From JANMQK01 sp031370485 (GTDB lineage: Bacteria; Acidobacteriota; Polarisedimenticolia; Gp22-AA2), in NCBI GenBank assembly GCA_031370485.1, contig JANMQK010000107.1, positions 1 through 26,539 of the forward strand: 26,539 bases of DNA, in the 5' to 3' direction. Position 1 is the stretch's first letter. Every line of letters starts with the position of its first letter. The position numbers and the translations under genes were made by a program. This document shows positions 16,687 through 24,263 of the stretch, in pieces. The notes beneath the pieces are model-generated. The model was not told where the DNA came from. It worked only from the letters and a program-made list of their open reading frames with translations, and did no database searches.

Positions 16687-18141
16687 CTAGGGCTTTCCGC
16701 CGGGCGGCGCGCCTCCGGCTCCGGCGGGCGCGCCTGCGCCGGTCACCGCAGGGGTTCCCGCTGACGCGCCCGCCTCCTTGATGATCGCGTCGAGTTCCTT
16801 GTTGATCGCCTCGAGGGACGAGGCGGGGGCCGAGGCGACCGGGCGCCAGGCCATGTCGCGCACGCGGATGACCCCCTTCTTGTCGGGAGGACCGATGACG
16901 AGGTGCTGCGAGCGGGTCGCTCCCCCCTCGGTGTCGGGTTCCTGCTGCAGGGTCAGGTCGAGCGCCGGGCTCCGCGCCAGCGAGGCGCGCAGGGCCTCGG
17001 CCGGGTGATTGTCGAAGGACTGCGCCTTGAGCTCGGCCAGCGTGCGCAGCAAGGCCTCAACCGTATCGGCTTTCACCGTCCCGGCGGACAGGCCGCTTGC
17101 CTTCCAGGTCTTGTCCTTCTGGCGCGCGAGCACCAAGGCCGGCTTGCCGGCGCGGCCCGCCGTGATGCTCTCAACCCGGTACTGGCTCAGCCCGAGCAGG
17201 TCCTTGCGCCTGAGATCCCCGGCCGCCGGCTTGAGCTTGGGCCAGAAATCGGCGGGAACGACCATGACCGCATCGCGCCCCGAGGCCTTGACGTAACGGC
17301 CGCCTGCGGTCTCCCGGCCCACCAGGATCGACTTCTCGGCGTCCCAGCCTTCCTGGAGAATCGTGAGGCGGCCCTCCGGCGGGCTGAGGCCGAAGCGGCG
17401 CAGATCGGTTTCGGACGCCTTCTCCGCGGCGAAACTCGCCGCCTTCATCCCCCCGGCCGCGCTCAGGAGGTCGTTCACGGCCGGGCCGTCGGCGGGGGCT
17501 TCGAACGGCTCCTGGATCTTCCAGCCGTCCTCCGGCTTCTGGAGAAGCAGCGCCTCCTTGCCGCGCTCGACGCGGACCCTGGTGACCCTCCACGGGTCGA
17601 AGGCAAGGACCGTCTTATCGCGGAGGTCCAGCAAAGCCTTCTTCGCGACATCTCCGATTGAGGCGCTGACGACGGCGATCTCCTTCCCGTCGGGAAGGAG
17701 CGCGAAGCAGGTCCCGCCGATCGGGTTGCTGTCCCCCACGCCGATGCTCTGCGCGCCCGCGCCCGCGGCCGGCTCGAGCGTCACCGTCGCCGCCGGGGGG
17801 TCGAGGTGGTAATCCTTGCGGTTCTCGCCGGCCCCGAGGCGGCGCTCGATGCGGGCCGATTCGATGGAGGCGAGGATCCCGTCGACCGCCTGCTTGTCCG
17901 CTGGGGCGGCGAGAGGTTCCGTGATCGACCAGACGTCCCCGTCCTTCTGGACCCGGACGGCCCCCTTGTCGTTCTGGATCCGGATCGCCTTCACGGTCGC
18001 GCGATCGAGACTCACGACCCTGTCCCGCGCCTGCGCGGACTTGAGCCGCTCGTCCGCCCCGCGAAATTCCCTGAAATAGACCCAGGCGCCCAGAGCGACC
18101 AGCAGGACCACGGAAACGATCGGACCGGGGTTGCGTTTCAT
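16687..18141 (-). CDS. DUF4340 extracytoplasmic protein of the Gld-type ABC operon
   Basis: A 484-residue protein with one N-terminal membrane anchor (about 7-24, GPIVSVVLLVALGAWVYF) and a large extracytoplasmic part. It contains repeated units of the DUF4340 type: strand-rich segments with VQKDGDVWSITEPL and, later, LLQKPEDGWKIQEPFEAPAD, each followed by a short helix with a conserved Asp/Ala pattern. The last 35 residues are a Gly/Ala/Pro-rich tail. The start ATG at 18141 is 11 bases after the GldG-like stop. DUF4340 proteins usually sit next to GldG-like genes, as here, and are thought to work with the transporter, but no biochemical role is established. It is the last gene of the four-gene unit. 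Confidence 0.87.
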   Translation of the reverse strand: MKRNPGPIVSVVLLVALGAWVYFREFRGADERLKSAQARDRVVSLDRATVKAIRIQNDKGAVRVQKDGDVWSITEPLAAPADKQAVDGILASIESARIERRLGAGENRKDYHLDPPAATVTLEPAAGAGAQSIGVGDSNPIGGTCFALLPDGKEIAVVSASIGDVAKKALLDLRDKTVLAFDPWRVTRVRVERGKEALLLQKPEDGWKIQEPFEAPADGPAVNDLLSAAGGMKAASFAAEKASETDLRRFGLSPPEGRLTILQEGWDAEKSILVGRETAGGRYVKASGRDAVMVVPADFWPKLKPAAGDLRRKDLLGLSQYRVESITAGRAGKPALVLARQKDKTWKASGLSAGTVKADTVEALLRTLAELKAQSFDNHPAEALRASLARSPALDLTLQQEPDTEGGATRSQHLVIGPPDKKGVIRVRDMAWRPVASAPASSLEAINKELDAIIKEAGASAGTPAVTGAGAPAGAGGAPPGGKP

Positions 18142-18152
18142 GGGCGGAGCGC

Positions 18153-19727
18153 TCAGAGCTTCCTGCGGCGCCACCAGATGCCGACACCGGCCACGGCGAT
18201 GGCCAGCGGCGCAAGGGCGACGATCGTCCAGAAGTAATAGAAGACCTCTTGGGGCGACAGGATGACGATCCGCGGGGTCGTGGACTTCGGGCGGATGGAG
18301 ATCAGGTCCTCCTGCTCGGCCAGCCATGCTATGCAGGAGAGCCCGAGGTCGCCGTTCCCCGAGGCGTTGAAGTAGGTGTTGCTGAGAAAGGCGGAATTGC
18401 CGAAAAGGATGATCCGGGTCTCCGCCTTCGGAGGCGTCTTCTTGTCCGTGTCGCTCGCGTTTTTCTCCGCCCCATCCAGCTTCTTCTCTATGGCCACCCC
18501 GAGGGTGAGAGGGCCGGGCGTGTCGACGCCCTGGTCGAGACGGATGCGGCCGGTCTTCAGCTCGGCCTCGGCGTTCTTCTCGCCCCAGGACATGCTCGAG
18601 GTCTTCGCCAGGCTGGTGACCGTGACACCCGCCGGGGCCGGGTTCTTGACCTCGATCGACGAGGCCAGCGGGAAGAACGTCTGGAAATGGAAGTTCTTCG
18701 TGATCGGGTGCGTCTCGTCGTAGCCGTCCGGCGGCACCATCGGGACCCGCGGGTCCTGGCCGAAGATCTGCGACACCCTGTCGATGACGATGTCCTTGCG
18801 GGCCTCGACCCCGTAGGGCGCCATGAAATCGCCCAGCCCGGGGTCCGTGTCGGGGTCCTCCATCAGGAAGAGCCGGCCGCCCCGGTCGAGGTAATCGGTG
18901 ATCATCTGCTTTTCGACCGCGAGGAAAGGCTTTTGCGGCCCGGGGATCATGACCACGCTGGCGTCCGCGGGCACTCCCTGGCTGAGTATGAGAACCTTGC
19001 GGGTGTAGTGCTGCTTGTCGAGGCCGGCGTCGAGGAGGCTCAGGCCGTTTCTCTCCTTGTCCGTGAGGCTCCGCTCGCCGTGCCCGGAGGTGACGTAGAC
19101 AACGAGCTCGCGATCCTTCGTGACCTTGATGATGGCGTTGGTGAGGGCCTCTTCGTCGGCCGTGTTCACCCGGCTTTCCTGCTTGCCGCTCTCGACGACG
19201 ATCGTACCGTACTCGGTGATGCCGTAGCGCTTGACCTCGCCGGGGCTCTTGTCCGGGTCGACGTATTTCACCGACAGCTTCGGGCTGTGGTACCTGTACT
19301 CCGCGAGGAGGTCCTCGAGCTTCTGCCGGGTCGGCTCGAGCTCGCGGTAAAACGCCGTGATCGACACATCGCGCGGCAGCGACTCGAGAACCTTGACGGT
19401 CTGCTCGCTCAGGGAGAAGGCCTTGTTCTCGGTCAGGTCGAGCCTTCCGCTGTGGCGGCCGGCCAGGAAGTTCACCAGGATCAGGATGGCCACGACGCTG
19501 AGCGAGTAGCCCGCGCTTGCCCCCGCCGCCTTCGCTCTCTTGCCTTTCAGGAACGCGATCAGGCGTGCGCGGTTGAGCGCGATGCCGGCCGCCAGCAGGA
19601 GGAGCCCGACCCCGCCGACGGCCAGGCAGAGGGCGCTGCGCCCCGGGGCGATGGTGTAGAGGATCACGCCGGCCACCGCCAGGAGCGCTCCGATTCCCGT
19701 GCTGTATCCCTTGAGGAATCTCATCAT
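18153..19727 (-). CDS. GldG-like auxiliary protein of an ABC transporter
   Basis: A 524-residue membrane-anchored protein of the GldG/ABC_transp_aux family. Three hydrophobic segments near the N-terminus (about 10-30, 33-52, 72-90) precede a large extracytoplasmic domain with the family signatures RLDLTENKAFSLSEQT, VYVTSGHGERSL and GGRLFLMEDPDTDPGLG, and one C-terminal helix (about 496-516) ends in WWRRRKL. GldG in Flavobacterium forms a complex with GldA and GldF and is needed for gliding; in most other phyla homologues occur without gliding and their cargo is unknown. The tandem ATGATG start at 19727 is 10 bases after the permease stop, without a strong ribosome site, so it is probably coupled to the permease. 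Confidence 0.9.
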   Translation of the reverse strand: MMRFLKGYSTGIGALLAVAGVILYTIAPGRSALCLAVGGVGLLLLAAGIALNRARLIAFLKGKRAKAAGASAGYSLSVVAILILVNFLAGRHSGRLDLTENKAFSLSEQTVKVLESLPRDVSITAFYRELEPTRQKLEDLLAEYRYHSPKLSVKYVDPDKSPGEVKRYGITEYGTIVVESGKQESRVNTADEEALTNAIIKVTKDRELVVYVTSGHGERSLTDKERNGLSLLDAGLDKQHYTRKVLILSQGVPADASVVMIPGPQKPFLAVEKQMITDYLDRGGRLFLMEDPDTDPGLGDFMAPYGVEARKDIVIDRVSQIFGQDPRVPMVPPDGYDETHPITKNFHFQTFFPLASSIEVKNPAPAGVTVTSLAKTSSMSWGEKNAEAELKTGRIRLDQGVDTPGPLTLGVAIEKKLDGAEKNASDTDKKTPPKAETRIILFGNSAFLSNTYFNASGNGDLGLSCIAWLAEQEDLISIRPKSTTPRIVILSPQEVFYYFWTIVALAPLAIAVAGVGIWWRRRKL

Positions 19728-19737
19728 CGGCCGGCCG

Positions 19738-20580
19738 TCAGCGCCATCGGCGCGACTCCACCACCCGCTGTGTCAGGAACAGGGAGAGAAAAATCACGCT
19801 CGCGTAGAAGACGACGTGCTGCGAATCGAGCAGCCCTTTGCGGAAATCCTGGAAGTGCTCGAAGATCGAGATCCGGTTGAGCAGGTCCCCCAGGGTTGGT
19901 CCCCCCAGGCCGAAATGGAGCCTCTCCCAGAGCCCTGCCGTCAGGAGGTTCATGACCCCGGCCAGCGTGACCGTCGCCGAATCCGCCACCCAGTTGATCA
20001 CCCAGAGCATCAGGAAGGCCCCGAAAGCGCCCACCGCCGCGACGATCTGGTTGTCGGTCAACGAGGAGATCAGCAGACCGATCCCCAGGAACGAGAGGCC
20101 CATCAGGAACACCCCGAAATAGCCGACCAGCGTCGGCTTCATGTCGGGATGGGCGCCGCTGTTCAGGATGAGGAGGGGGTAGCTCAGCGTGACCCCGATC
20201 ATGACCATCAGGAGGAACGCGGCCCCCAGGTACTTGCCGAACACGACCTGGCCGCTGGTGACCGGACAGGTGAAGAGCAGCTCCGCCGTCCCGCTGCGCC
20301 GCTCCTCCGCCAGGAGCCGCATCGTCACCACCGGGATCATCAGCAGGAAGATGATCCCCATGCTGCCGAACATCGGGCGGATCACCATGTCGTTGACGTT
20401 GAGCTGCTGGAATATGTACGGGCTGTTCCCGTAGCGCAGGCAGATCTCGGAAAACCGCCACAGCGAGACCCAGAAGATGTATCCGTTGAGGGCCAGGAAC
20501 ACGCCGATGACGACGTAGGCGAGCGGCGAGCTGAAATAGGTGCGGATCTCGCGCCAGGCGATGGCCAGGGTGTTTCTCAT
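19738..20580 (-). CDS. ABC-2 type permease (GldF-like)
   Basis: A 280-residue integral membrane protein with about six hydrophobic segments, starting with an amphipathic N-terminus (MRNTLAIAWREIRTYFSSPL) typical of ABC-2 permeases and containing the large first extracytoplasmic loop and the VTMRLLAEERRSGTAELLF cytoplasmic stretch that contacts the ATPase. It forms the membrane channel of the exporter encoded with the preceding ATPase gene. Its ATG overlaps the TGA of that gene (ATGA), showing coupled translation. With the GldG-like and DUF4340 genes downstream it makes a standard Gld-type cassette. No specificity can be read from the sequence. Confidence 0.9.
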   Translation of the reverse strand: MRNTLAIAWREIRTYFSSPLAYVVIGVFLALNGYIFWVSLWRFSEICLRYGNSPYIFQQLNVNDMVIRPMFGSMGIIFLLMIPVVTMRLLAEERRSGTAELLFTCPVTSGQVVFGKYLGAAFLLMVMIGVTLSYPLLILNSGAHPDMKPTLVGYFGVFLMGLSFLGIGLLISSLTDNQIVAAVGAFGAFLMLWVINWVADSATVTLAGVMNLLTAGLWERLHFGLGGPTLGDLLNRISIFEHFQDFRKGLLDSQHVVFYASVIFLSLFLTQRVVESRRWR

Positions 20581-21509
20581 GCCGCCTCACCCCGGATTAT
20601 GCGGATGAAGATCTCTTCCAGGCTGAGCGTGATCGGCCGCATCTCGACAAGGCCCCAGCCCTGGCCGACGGCGCGCGCCGCGATCTCTTCGCTCGGATCC
20701 CGGTCGCCGTCGATCTCGATGATGTAGGCGCCGGGCTTCCCGTCCGACCGCGTCACCGAAGTCACCCCGGTGATCGCGCGGAACTCCGCCTCGACACCGT
20801 CTTTGGCCCGTGCCAGGCGGACGGCGACCTGCCGGGTCCTGGAACCGCGGGCCGCGAGGGCTTCCAGGGTCTCGTCCGCGGCGATCCGCCCCTCGTTGAT
20901 GATCAGGACGCGGCTGCAGGTCATCGTGACCTCGGCGAGGATGTGGGTCGAGAGGATGACCGTGTGCTCGCCGGAGAAGCTCCTGATGAGATCGCGGATC
21001 TCCCGGATCTGCGAGGGGTCGAGCCCGACCGTCGGCTCGTCCAGGATCAGGACGTCCGGCTCGTGCAGAATTGCCTGGGCAAGGCCGACCCGCTGCTGGT
21101 ACCCCTTCGACAGGAGCCCGATCAGCCTTCCGGCGACCGGGGTCAGACCGCAGCGCTCCAGGGCGCGGTCGACACGGGCCTTGATCTGCGCCCGCGGCAC
21201 GCCCCGGATGGTCGCCACGAAATCGAGGAAAGGCCGCACCAGCATCTCGTGATAAAGCGGAGGATGCTCCGGCAGGTAGCCGATCCGTTTCTTGACTTCG
21301 ATCGGATCGTCCTGCACGTCGAAGCCGGCGACCCGCGCGCTTCCAGAGGTGGGCGGCACAAACCCGGTGAGGATGCGCATGGTCGTGGTCTTGCCGGCGC
21401 CATTCGGGCCCAGGAAGCCGAGGATCTCCCCTTTGCTGACCGAGAAGCTGACGCCGTCAACCGCGCGCCGCTCTCCGTAAACCTTCGTGATGTTCCGGAT
21501 TTCAATCAT
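20577..21509 (-). CDS. ABC transporter ATPase (GldA-like)
   Basis: A 310-residue nucleotide-binding subunit. All elements of an active ATPase are present: Walker A GPNGAGKTTT (34-43), Q-loop region ending GYLPEHPPLY, signature LSKGYQQRV, Walker B VLILDEPTVGLDP, and the switch histidine in STHILAE. A C-terminal domain of about 90 residues (from RQVAVRLARAK) follows, as in GldA and related exporters. MIEIRNITKVYG is chosen as the N-terminus (ATG at 21509); the frame continues upstream to a TTG at 21563 but the added residues are not family-like. It is the first gene of the four-gene minus-strand unit. Two copies of TAGGTTATC lie upstream at 21549-21609. Confidence 0.94.
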   Translation of the reverse strand: MIEIRNITKVYGERRAVDGVSFSVSKGEILGFLGPNGAGKTTTMRILTGFVPPTSGSARVAGFDVQDDPIEVKKRIGYLPEHPPLYHEMLVRPFLDFVATIRGVPRAQIKARVDRALERCGLTPVAGRLIGLLSKGYQQRVGLAQAILHEPDVLILDEPTVGLDPSQIREIRDLIRSFSGEHTVILSTHILAEVTMTCSRVLIINEGRIAADETLEALAARGSRTRQVAVRLARAKDGVEAEFRAITGVTSVTRSDGKPGAYIIEIDGDRDPSEEIAARAVGQGWGLVEMRPITLSLEEIFIRIIRGEAA

Positions 21510-21548
21510 GGCCTGGCCTGGATAACTCTCCCCGCCCACATCGAGCGG

Positions 21549-21609
21549 CTGATAACCTACCAAAGGTCCGGCAGGATTTCCACCTTCGTCATGGGCGCGA
21601 TAACCTAGC
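21549..21609. repeat. Paired TAGGTTATC repeat upstream of the ABC operon
   Basis: On the minus strand GCTAGGTTATCGC (21609-21597) and GGTAGGTTATCAG (21561-21549) share a 9-base core and are 48 bases apart, start to start, directly before the ATPase gene. They could be operator sites; nothing else in the window identifies the binder. Confidence 0.4.
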
Positions 21610-21719
21610 GCCGGTCGGTCGGCGTGTCAAGCAGCCACGCGACCTCACCGCCTGCCACCGCGCCGTGCGCATCGCCCTCCGCACCGGTCCCCTGGGAGGG
21701 AGGCAAGGGGCGGAAGGCA

Positions 21720-21749
21720 TTGACCCACGCGGGTTTCCCGTGCTAGCTT
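21720..21749 (+). promoter_or_regulatory. Candidate promoter for the propeller gene
   Basis: TTGACC (21720-21725) is followed after 18 bases by TAGCTT (21744-21749), preceded by TGC as in an extended -10. The start would be near 21756, giving a leader of about 100 bases that contains the hairpin at 21790-21808. Confidence 0.4.
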
Positions 21750-21789
21750 GACTTCATTCGCACCCACCACAGGGTGTAACGAGGACCGG

Positions 21790-21808
21790 CCGGGCGTCTC
21801 TTGCCCGG
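21790..21808 (+). other. Leader hairpin before the propeller gene
   Basis: CCGGGC and GCCCGG flank a 7-base loop (GTCTCTT), about 50 bases before the ATG at 21857. It could affect translation or stability; no known riboswitch class is recognised. Confidence 0.35.
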
Positions 21809-21856
21809 GAACATGAAATCGACGCCTGAGGCTGATGGGCAAGGGAGATCTCGACC

Positions 21857-23233
21857 ATGATTACGAACGGGAAGGGAGTCGCGCGAGAAGTCAATTCCTG
21901 GACTGGGTGTCTCCTCTTGACCGCCGCCATGCTCTTTGCGATACCCGGTACCGGCCTGCTGGCGCGCGGTGCCGCGAGCGATGAGGTCGATCTTCCTCAG
22001 GCCGCGATTGCGTCCCTGCCTCACGCCCCGGTAACGGGTGCAGGGAAAGCTACAGGAGGAAGTCCCGGGGCGATCGACAGGAGCTTCGGCGCGGGCGGGA
22101 TCGTCACGACGGCTTGCCCGACAGGCTCGCCCACGAGGTCTGTCATTCTTCAGCCGGACGGAAAAATTGTCGTGGTCGGTGCGGGATGCGTCCTCCGCTA
22201 CACGCCGGACGGTCTTCTCGACGACGGATTTGGCTCCGGCGGCCGCGGCGCGCCCGGCCCGGCAAACTTCTACGCTTTCGCAGGCGCCCTTCAGCCCGAC
22301 GGGAGGATCGTGGTCGCCGGAACCGCCTCGAGCGCTTTTTCTATCGTCCGATACAATGCGGATGGGAGCCTCGACACTCTCTTCGGTACTGGGGGGATGG
22401 CGACGACCGGCCTGGCGGACGACTTCGAGGCCGCCGTCGCTGTCGCGCTTCAGAGCGACGGCTCGATCGTGGCGGCCGGGTACCGTACTTCTCCGCCCTT
22501 CGACCTTGGAGTTCTCCGCTACAGGCAGGACGGGAGCCTCGATCCGGGGTTCGGTTCCGGCGGAATCGTCAGGTCCGCTTTCGGACTGCCCGGCTACGTA
22601 AACGCCGCCTCCGTACTCGTACAGACGGACGGTCGAATCGTGATCGTGGGAACATACGTGACGCAGTACGATTTTGCGCTGGTCCGCTACAACAACGACG
22701 GAAGCCTGGACACCGGGTTCGGTTCCGGTGGCCTCGTCACGACCCATTTCCCGGGATTCCTCTCCAACGCCACCTCCTCGGTTCTGCAGCCTGACGGAAA
22801 GGTGGTGGTCGCGGGCGCGATATCCACGGGCACCATCAACACGAGCGACCTCGCCCTCGCCCGCTACAATTCTGATGGAACCCTCGATGCGGGTTTCGGC
22901 TCAAGCGGCAGAGTCGTCACAGATCTCTTCGGACTCGACGACGCCGCGAATGCCCTCGCCCTGCAGGCCGACGGCCGCCTGGTCGCGGGAGGCTACTCAT
23001 TTAGACGCGTCAAAAAGTCGGAGGTGAATCAATTCACCCTCGTTCGATACTCTCCCTGGGGGAGGCTCGATCTCACCTTCGGAAACAAGGGAAAGGTCTG
23101 GACTGCGATCGGCGCATCGTCCTTCGTCCAGTCCTTGGCGGTCCAATCGGACGGCCGGATCGTCGCGGTGGGACTCACGATTCCCGATACGCCCATTGAT
23201 CCTGAGGTCGCCCTGGCCCGTTACTTCCCCTAG
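21857..23233 (+). CDS. Exported delta-60 repeat beta-propeller protein
   Basis: A 458-residue secreted protein. A signal peptide with a long polar n-region and a hydrophobic core (about 18-36) ends near ARGAAS. The rest consists of delta-60 repeats: seven FGxxG motifs (F at 77, 125, 176, 231, 288, 347, 408, within a residue) and seven Q-x-D-G-x-[IVL] motifs (about 99 to 430), with RYN-x-DGSLD linking units. Seven units predict a seven-bladed propeller, closed by the N-terminal RSFGAGG strand and the C-terminal LARYFP strand. There is no C-terminal sorting or anchoring domain, so it is probably periplasmic or released. GGGAG lies 9 bases before the ATG. Ligand and role are unknown; such repeats occur in adhesins and in surface proteins of many bacteria. 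Confidence 0.88.
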   Translation: MITNGKGVAREVNSWTGCLLLTAAMLFAIPGTGLLARGAASDEVDLPQAAIASLPHAPVTGAGKATGGSPGAIDRSFGAGGIVTTACPTGSPTRSVILQPDGKIVVVGAGCVLRYTPDGLLDDGFGSGGRGAPGPANFYAFAGALQPDGRIVVAGTASSAFSIVRYNADGSLDTLFGTGGMATTGLADDFEAAVAVALQSDGSIVAAGYRTSPPFDLGVLRYRQDGSLDPGFGSGGIVRSAFGLPGYVNAASVLVQTDGRIVIVGTYVTQYDFALVRYNNDGSLDTGFGSGGLVTTHFPGFLSNATSSVLQPDGKVVVAGAISTGTINTSDLALARYNSDGTLDAGFGSSGRVVTDLFGLDDAANALALQADGRLVAGGYSFRRVKKSEVNQFTLVRYSPWGRLDLTFGNKGKVWTAIGASSFVQSLAVQSDGRIVAVGLTIPDTPIDPEVALARYFP

Positions 23234-23241
23234 GCGCGCAA

Positions 23242-23952
23242 TCAGCGGCCGCCGGGCTTGGGGTGTTCGTTCTCTGAGGCCGATTCGGCGAGGTAGCCGT
23301 GGGCGGTGGCGTAGAGCACCATCACCTGGCGGTCGGCGGGGGGGAACCAGGGAGAGGTTTCGGTGCGTACCGTGAGAAACGGGAGAAACCTCCGGAGCGC
23401 CAGGAGGCGGGCGGCGGCCGGCGGCAGGGGATCGAGAACGCGGTTGTCCCTGGCCGGCTCCCGGCTCGTGCCGGTGGTGTCTCCGGCTCCGATCAGGTAG
23501 CGCACTCGATGCCCGTCCTTGAGACCAATCCATTTCACGCCGAGGTCCCAGTCGAGGAAATCTCCCGCCACCGCCCAGCGGGCGCCGGAGATTTCCCCTT
23601 CCAGCACCCTGCGGCCCGGGTAGGAGGGGTCGGGTGCGAAACGAACGGCCGTCTTTCCCCACCCGGCGCGGTGCGCGTCGATCCGGCCAACCCGGATCGT
23701 CCCGTCATTGGGCTGGAATCCGGCCTGGGCCAGCGAGAGGAACACCAGGGCTGCGCCCACGAACGGCACGGGCAACCCGGTCAGGAGCGCGACGAGCCGG
23801 TACTTCGCGGTCCCCGCGCGATAGGGAGCCCCGTAGGTGAACCGGGCGCGGATCGCGCCGGCCAGGCGCCAGAGAGCGCGCCCCGTAATGAGCAGCCCGG
23901 CAACGGTCACGACGAGCCCGATAACCTCGAGTCGTCCGATGCCGCCGCTCAC
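23242..23952 (-). CDS. Two-span membrane protein, unknown function
   Basis: A 236-residue protein with two hydrophobic segments (about 10-30 and 53-76, YRLVALLTGLPVPFVGAALVFL) and a C-terminal extracytoplasmic or cytoplasmic part of about 150 residues rich in beta-strand pattern (AGWGKTAVRFAPDPSYPG, ARWAVAGDFLDWDLG). I do not recognise a family; proteins of this layout with a conserved W-D-LG region occur as hypotheticals. The start is a GTG at 23952 without a strong ribosome site, so the exact N-terminus is uncertain. It is convergent with the propeller gene (8 bases apart) and divergent from the Cys/His mini-protein gene. Codon third positions are GC-rich as in its neighbours, supporting a real gene. 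Confidence 0.7.
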   Translation of the reverse strand: MSGGIGRLEVIGLVVTVAGLLITGRALWRLAGAIRARFTYGAPYRAGTAKYRLVALLTGLPVPFVGAALVFLSLAQAGFQPNDGTIRVGRIDAHRAGWGKTAVRFAPDPSYPGRRVLEGEISGARWAVAGDFLDWDLGVKWIGLKDGHRVRYLIGAGDTTGTSREPARDNRVLDPLPPAAARLLALRRFLPFLTVRTETSPWFPPADRQVMVLYATAHGYLAESASENEHPKPGGR

Positions 23953-23980
23953 CGCCGCGCGCCGCGCACGCTTCCGACCC

Positions 23981-24009
23981 TTGACCCCGGCGCCATCCTT
24001 GCCGATACT
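23981..24009 (+). promoter_or_regulatory. Candidate promoter for the Cys/His mini-protein
   Basis: TTGACC (23981-23986), 17-base spacer, GATACT (24004-24009). Predicted start near 24016 gives a leader of about 35 bases with AGGAG 10 bases before the ATG at 24051. Confidence 0.45.
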
Positions 24010-24050
24010 GACGGCGACCGCCCCGGGGCGGAATCAGGAGAAACGCCTTC

Positions 24051-24263
24051 ATGGAGGCTTGCCGATTTGTCAGCAGCTGGGGCGGCGTCGAGCGATGCGG
24101 GGACCCCGTCTACCGGTACGGGTTCTGCCGGTTTCATTTCGAGTGCTACCTCAACGGAGAGATCACGGAGCGGGGGCTGATCTCCGAGCGCCTCGATGAT
24201 CAGGGGCGGCGCCGCGCCATCAATTTCCACGGCCTGCGCGCCGCCACCGGGCCGCTTGCTTGA
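24051..24263 (+). CDS. Cys/His-rich mini-protein, probable zinc binder
   Basis: A 70-residue protein with C4, C16, C26, H29 and C32 in the pattern C-x11-C-x9-C-x2-H-x2-C, with C16 in ERCGDPVYRYG and C26 in GFCRFHFEC. This resembles small treble-clef or zinc-ribbon modules in which a G-x-C-x2-H hook binds zinc, often in nucleic-acid-binding proteins. The second half (ERGLISERLDDQGRRRAINF) is charged. A clear AGGAG site and a promoter-like pair upstream support expression. Its last 44 bases overlap the 3' end of mltG on the opposite strand. No family name can be given with confidence. Confidence 0.65.
   Translation: MEACRFVSSWGGVERCGDPVYRYGFCRFHFECYLNGEITERGLISERLDDQGRRRAINFHGLRAATGPLA

Larger units (their letters stand above)
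21510..21856. other. 347-base divergent intergenic region
   Basis: Separates the ABC operon (minus) from the delta-60 propeller gene (plus). It contains the paired TAGGTTATC repeat on the ABC side, a promoter-like pair at 21720-21749 and a 6-bp hairpin at 21790-21808 on the propeller side. Bases about 21610-21700 show no coding pattern, repeat or RNA gene that I can support. Confidence 0.6.

Noticed and set aside
18249..19880. Plus-strand frame of 543 codons opposite the GldG-like gene
   Set aside because: Antisense to a gene with recognisable family motifs; no domain or ribosome site of its own.
21813..21860. 15-codon upstream frame (ATG at 21813) whose TGA overlaps the propeller ATG
   Set aside because: It has no ribosome site and no run of regulatory codons; overlap of ATG and TGA by 4 bases can occur by chance.
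21857..23233. Delta-60 repeat gene as a DNA tandem-repeat array
   Set aside because: The repetition is at protein level; unit lengths vary between about 48 and 61 residues and the DNA copies are diverged.
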